Assembly (NCBI GenBank): GCA_000697335.1
Contig: JNEM01010208.1
Span: 1-21,043, forward strand
DNA length: 21,043 nucleotides
From: Conidiobolus incongruus B7586
Taxonomy: Eukaryota; Entomophthoromycota; Entomophthoromycetes; Entomophthorales; Conidiobolaceae
Direction of reading: 5' to 3'
Shown here: piece after piece, positions 18,820 through 21,043 of the stretch
Position numbering within the stretch: position 1 is the first letter of the stretch
Layout of the letters: the number at the start of each line of letters is the position of its first letter
Notes under the pieces: model-generated
What the model was told of the DNA's origin: nothing
Seen by the model: the letters and a program-made list of their open reading frames with translations, nothing else
The model's database searches: none
Program-made: the position numbers and the translations under genes

Positions 18820-21043
18820 ATGGGTAGAAGAAACAGACAAAATCACGAACTTAATCACAATTTACCTCAATTACAAAATTTAATTAAAAGAGATCCAGAA
18901 AGTTATAAAGACGAATTTAATTTACAATATCGTCATTTCGAGTCTCTCTCAAGTTTAGTGTATTTAAACCCTAGCGAAGAGCATTCGGAATTCTGTGAAC
19001 TCGTCAATTTTTTAGCTCAGACTGTAGGATGTTATCCCGAGGTTAAGGAGAAGTTTGCTACTACAATTATTGAGTTGCTGAGAGAAAAGTGTTTGATTTT
19101 GAATATGGATTTTAGAAAGACTTTGGTTCAATGTTTGATCCTTTTGAAGAACAAGGGTACAATCGACAGTTTGAGGTAAATTTTTTATTTTATTGGTTAT
19201 TCATAGTGATACTTATTCATTCAATAGCTTGTTATCACTCTTCTTTACTCTATTCCGCTGCAAAGACAAAGCTTTGAGAGAAAATTTATATAAATTTATC
19301 GTTAACGATATTAAAGATATGAATGCCAAGCATAAGAATAACAAATTGAATAGAACTTTACAGAATTTTATGTATACCATGTTAATTACTGAAACTTCCC
19401 AGGCTGGTCACAACGATAAGAATTCGACTTCAGATCACGTTATTGCAGGCAAAAAATCTTTGGAAGTTTGTATTGAGTTGTATCAAAAGAATGTTTGGTA
19501 ATTACTTATTAATGTGATATAATTTAGTTTAATTAATTATTATTAGGAATGATCATAAAACTGTCAATGTCATTGCTGAAGCTTGTTTATCTCCAATCAC
19601 CAAAATTATGGTCACCGCCATTCACTTCTTCTTAGGCAATAACGAACCCAAGGAAGAGTCCGATGACGAAGAAGAGATCGATCTCAGAAAGTTTGACCAT
19701 CAAGCATTGATTAATAAAAAGACCAAGTCCAGATCCAAGAAGAGAGAAAAGGCTTTGGCTAAGATTAGAAGAAAGGAACGTAAATCCAATCAAGCCGAAT
19801 CCTTTAATTTCTCAGCTTTACACTTGATTCACGATCCTCAAGGTTTCGCTGAAAAGTTGTTCTCAAGGTTGGGTAAAGCCACTAATGAAGGTTTCCCTGT
19901 ACGTCTCTCTCTCATGAAATTAATTGCACGTGTAGTGGGTGTTCACAAATTAATGTTACTTGGTTTTTACCCCTACTTGATGCGCTATCTTCAACCCAGT
20001 CAGAAGGACGTCACTCAAATTCTCGCTTTGACTGCTCAAGCTTGCCACGAGCTCGTTCCTCCCGATGTCGTCGAACCCTGTATTATGGCTATCGCCAACA
20101 ATTTCGTCACTCAAAACATGGCCAACGAAGTAATGGCCGCTGGTATTAACGGTATTCGTGAAATCTGTCAGCGTACACCTTTGGCCATGACATCCGCTCT
20201 ACTTCAAGATTTGACAGAATATAAGGGGACTCGTGACAAGGGTGTGATGATGGCCGCTCGTTCTCTCATCGGTCTTTTCAGAGAAGTCAATCCTGAGCTC
20301 TTGAAGCGCAAGGATCGTGGTAGAACTGCGGCCATGAAACTGAATGCTGAAGGCTCCCAAGCACTCCAATTCGGTGAAGTCAAGGCCACCAGCTTTATCG
20401 AAGGTACCGAGCTCTTAGACGATGAAGAGTTCGCCAAGCTCAACGCCGAAGAGGATGAGCAATTGGATGAAGGTTCTATCGCTGATGACGAGGACGACGA
20501 TGATGAAAGCCCTGATGATGATGATGAAATTCCTGAATTGGAAAATGAAGAAGAGCTGGAATTAGGTTCAGGTATTATTTTATATATTATATTATTAGTA
20601 TATTTAAACTAATGTAAATAGATGAAGAATTAGACGAAGATGAAATGGAAGAATTTGAAGATGAAGATGACGACGAAACGAAGATGAAGACGAAGGCGAA
20701 CCCGAACCTGAACCCGAAGAATTCCAAGATGAAGAAACTGCTCAAGAATCTCAAGCAAAGAAACCATCAGCCGAAACCAAAATAAAAGCCCAAAATCATA
20801 AATCCAACGATCTCAAATCTCGATTGGAAGTAAATCGTATTTTGACACAGGAAGATTTTGCCAAAATTGCTGAACGTCGTCAACAATTGGAATTGGACAG
20901 AGAAATATACGGTACTACCAACAAACGCAAGGCTGACACTACGAAGTAATATTATTTTATATTATTGTTATACATAATCTAACCATTGTACAGTGCTGAT
21001 GATTCCGATAATGGTGAAATCGTAGATGAATCAGCTATTTTAA
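18820..21043 (+). CDS. SDA1: SDA1 (SDAD1), 60S ribosome biogenesis protein, partial at right edge and with an apparent frame break
   Basis: Exons 18820-19175, 19228-19497, 19547-20571, 20622-20945 and 20994 to beyond 21043 (introns 52, 49, 50 and 48 nt). Sda1 is an essential nucleolar/nucleoplasmic factor for pre-60S assembly and export. Matches to SDAD1 are strong: [19 protein letters not shown] at the start, NUC130/133-type helices (about 60-115), [68 protein letters not shown] and [13 protein letters not shown]. Next come [19 protein letters not shown], an Asp/Glu-rich tract and the [11 protein letters not shown] box. With the TAG acceptor at 20621, exon 4 begins in an acidic frame that would stop at 20783. 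The conserved box lies in another frame, open from about 20677 and continuing into exon 5. A one-base deletion (or two-base gain) near 20671-20680 would explain this; see findings. The last base of the window is inside a codon, so the C-terminus is missing. Confidence 0.93.

Noticed and set aside
1-21043. Mobile elements, virus-like elements, CRISPR arrays or gene-cluster systems
   Set aside because: No transposase, reverse transcriptase or capsid-like frame, no long terminal or inverted repeats and no spaced repeat array were seen; the genes are conserved housekeeping genes with unrelated roles.

Overview
The window is nuclear DNA of an intron-bearing, very AT-rich eukaryote, most likely a fungus and plausibly an early-diverging (zygomycete-type) lineage; the lineage is an inference and cannot be fixed from this sequence alone. 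The support is nine recognisable conserved eukaryotic genes packed about every 2 kb, spacers that are almost pure A/T, and 27 spliceosomal introns that I could place, all 48-58 nt long. Their 5' ends are GTAA/GTAT-like or GTAC, the 3' end is TAG in 25 and CAG in 2, and CTAAT/TTAAT-like branch sequences lie just upstream. TAA, TAG and TGA all end genes, so the standard code is in use.

Layout, left to right. An AT-rich flank (1-1069) holds a two-copy 28-bp tandem repeat and leads into an intronless Old Yellow Enzyme (+). CSN1, a COP9 signalosome subunit, follows (+). A 1.2-kb spacer contains an unexplained stretch of near-coding GC content, followed by ribosomal protein S19 (-). RPS19 is divergent from TRM5 (+), the tRNA m1G37 methyltransferase. 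TRM5 converges on a minus-strand block: UBXN1/SAKS1-like UBA-UBX protein (8 exons), HAT1 type B histone acetyltransferase (11 exons) and an unrecognised 240-aa orphan. After a 1-kb empty spacer come CAF1/POP2 deadenylase (-), divergent from VPS18 (+, HOPS/CORVET subunit), and then SDA1 (+, 60S biogenesis), which runs off the right edge.

Functionally this is a housekeeping neighbourhood: RPS19, SDA1 and TRM5 serve ribosome and tRNA maturation, CAF1 mRNA decay, HAT1 new-histone acetylation, CSN1 and UBXN1 the ubiquitin system, and VPS18 vacuolar fusion. I see no operon-like logic, mobile element, virus-like element, CRISPR array or toxin system. Several genes had to be assembled from short exons by hand; the homology and frame carry through each splice, and HAT1 and CAF1 land at or within a few residues of the lengths I recall for the human proteins.

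The points most worth a second look are a reading-frame break in the acidic tract of SDA1, a 7-nt first coding exon in HAT1, a short upstream ORF ending one base before the CSN1 start, the GC-elevated spacer beside RPS19, and the orphan gene. I found no convincing new biological system.
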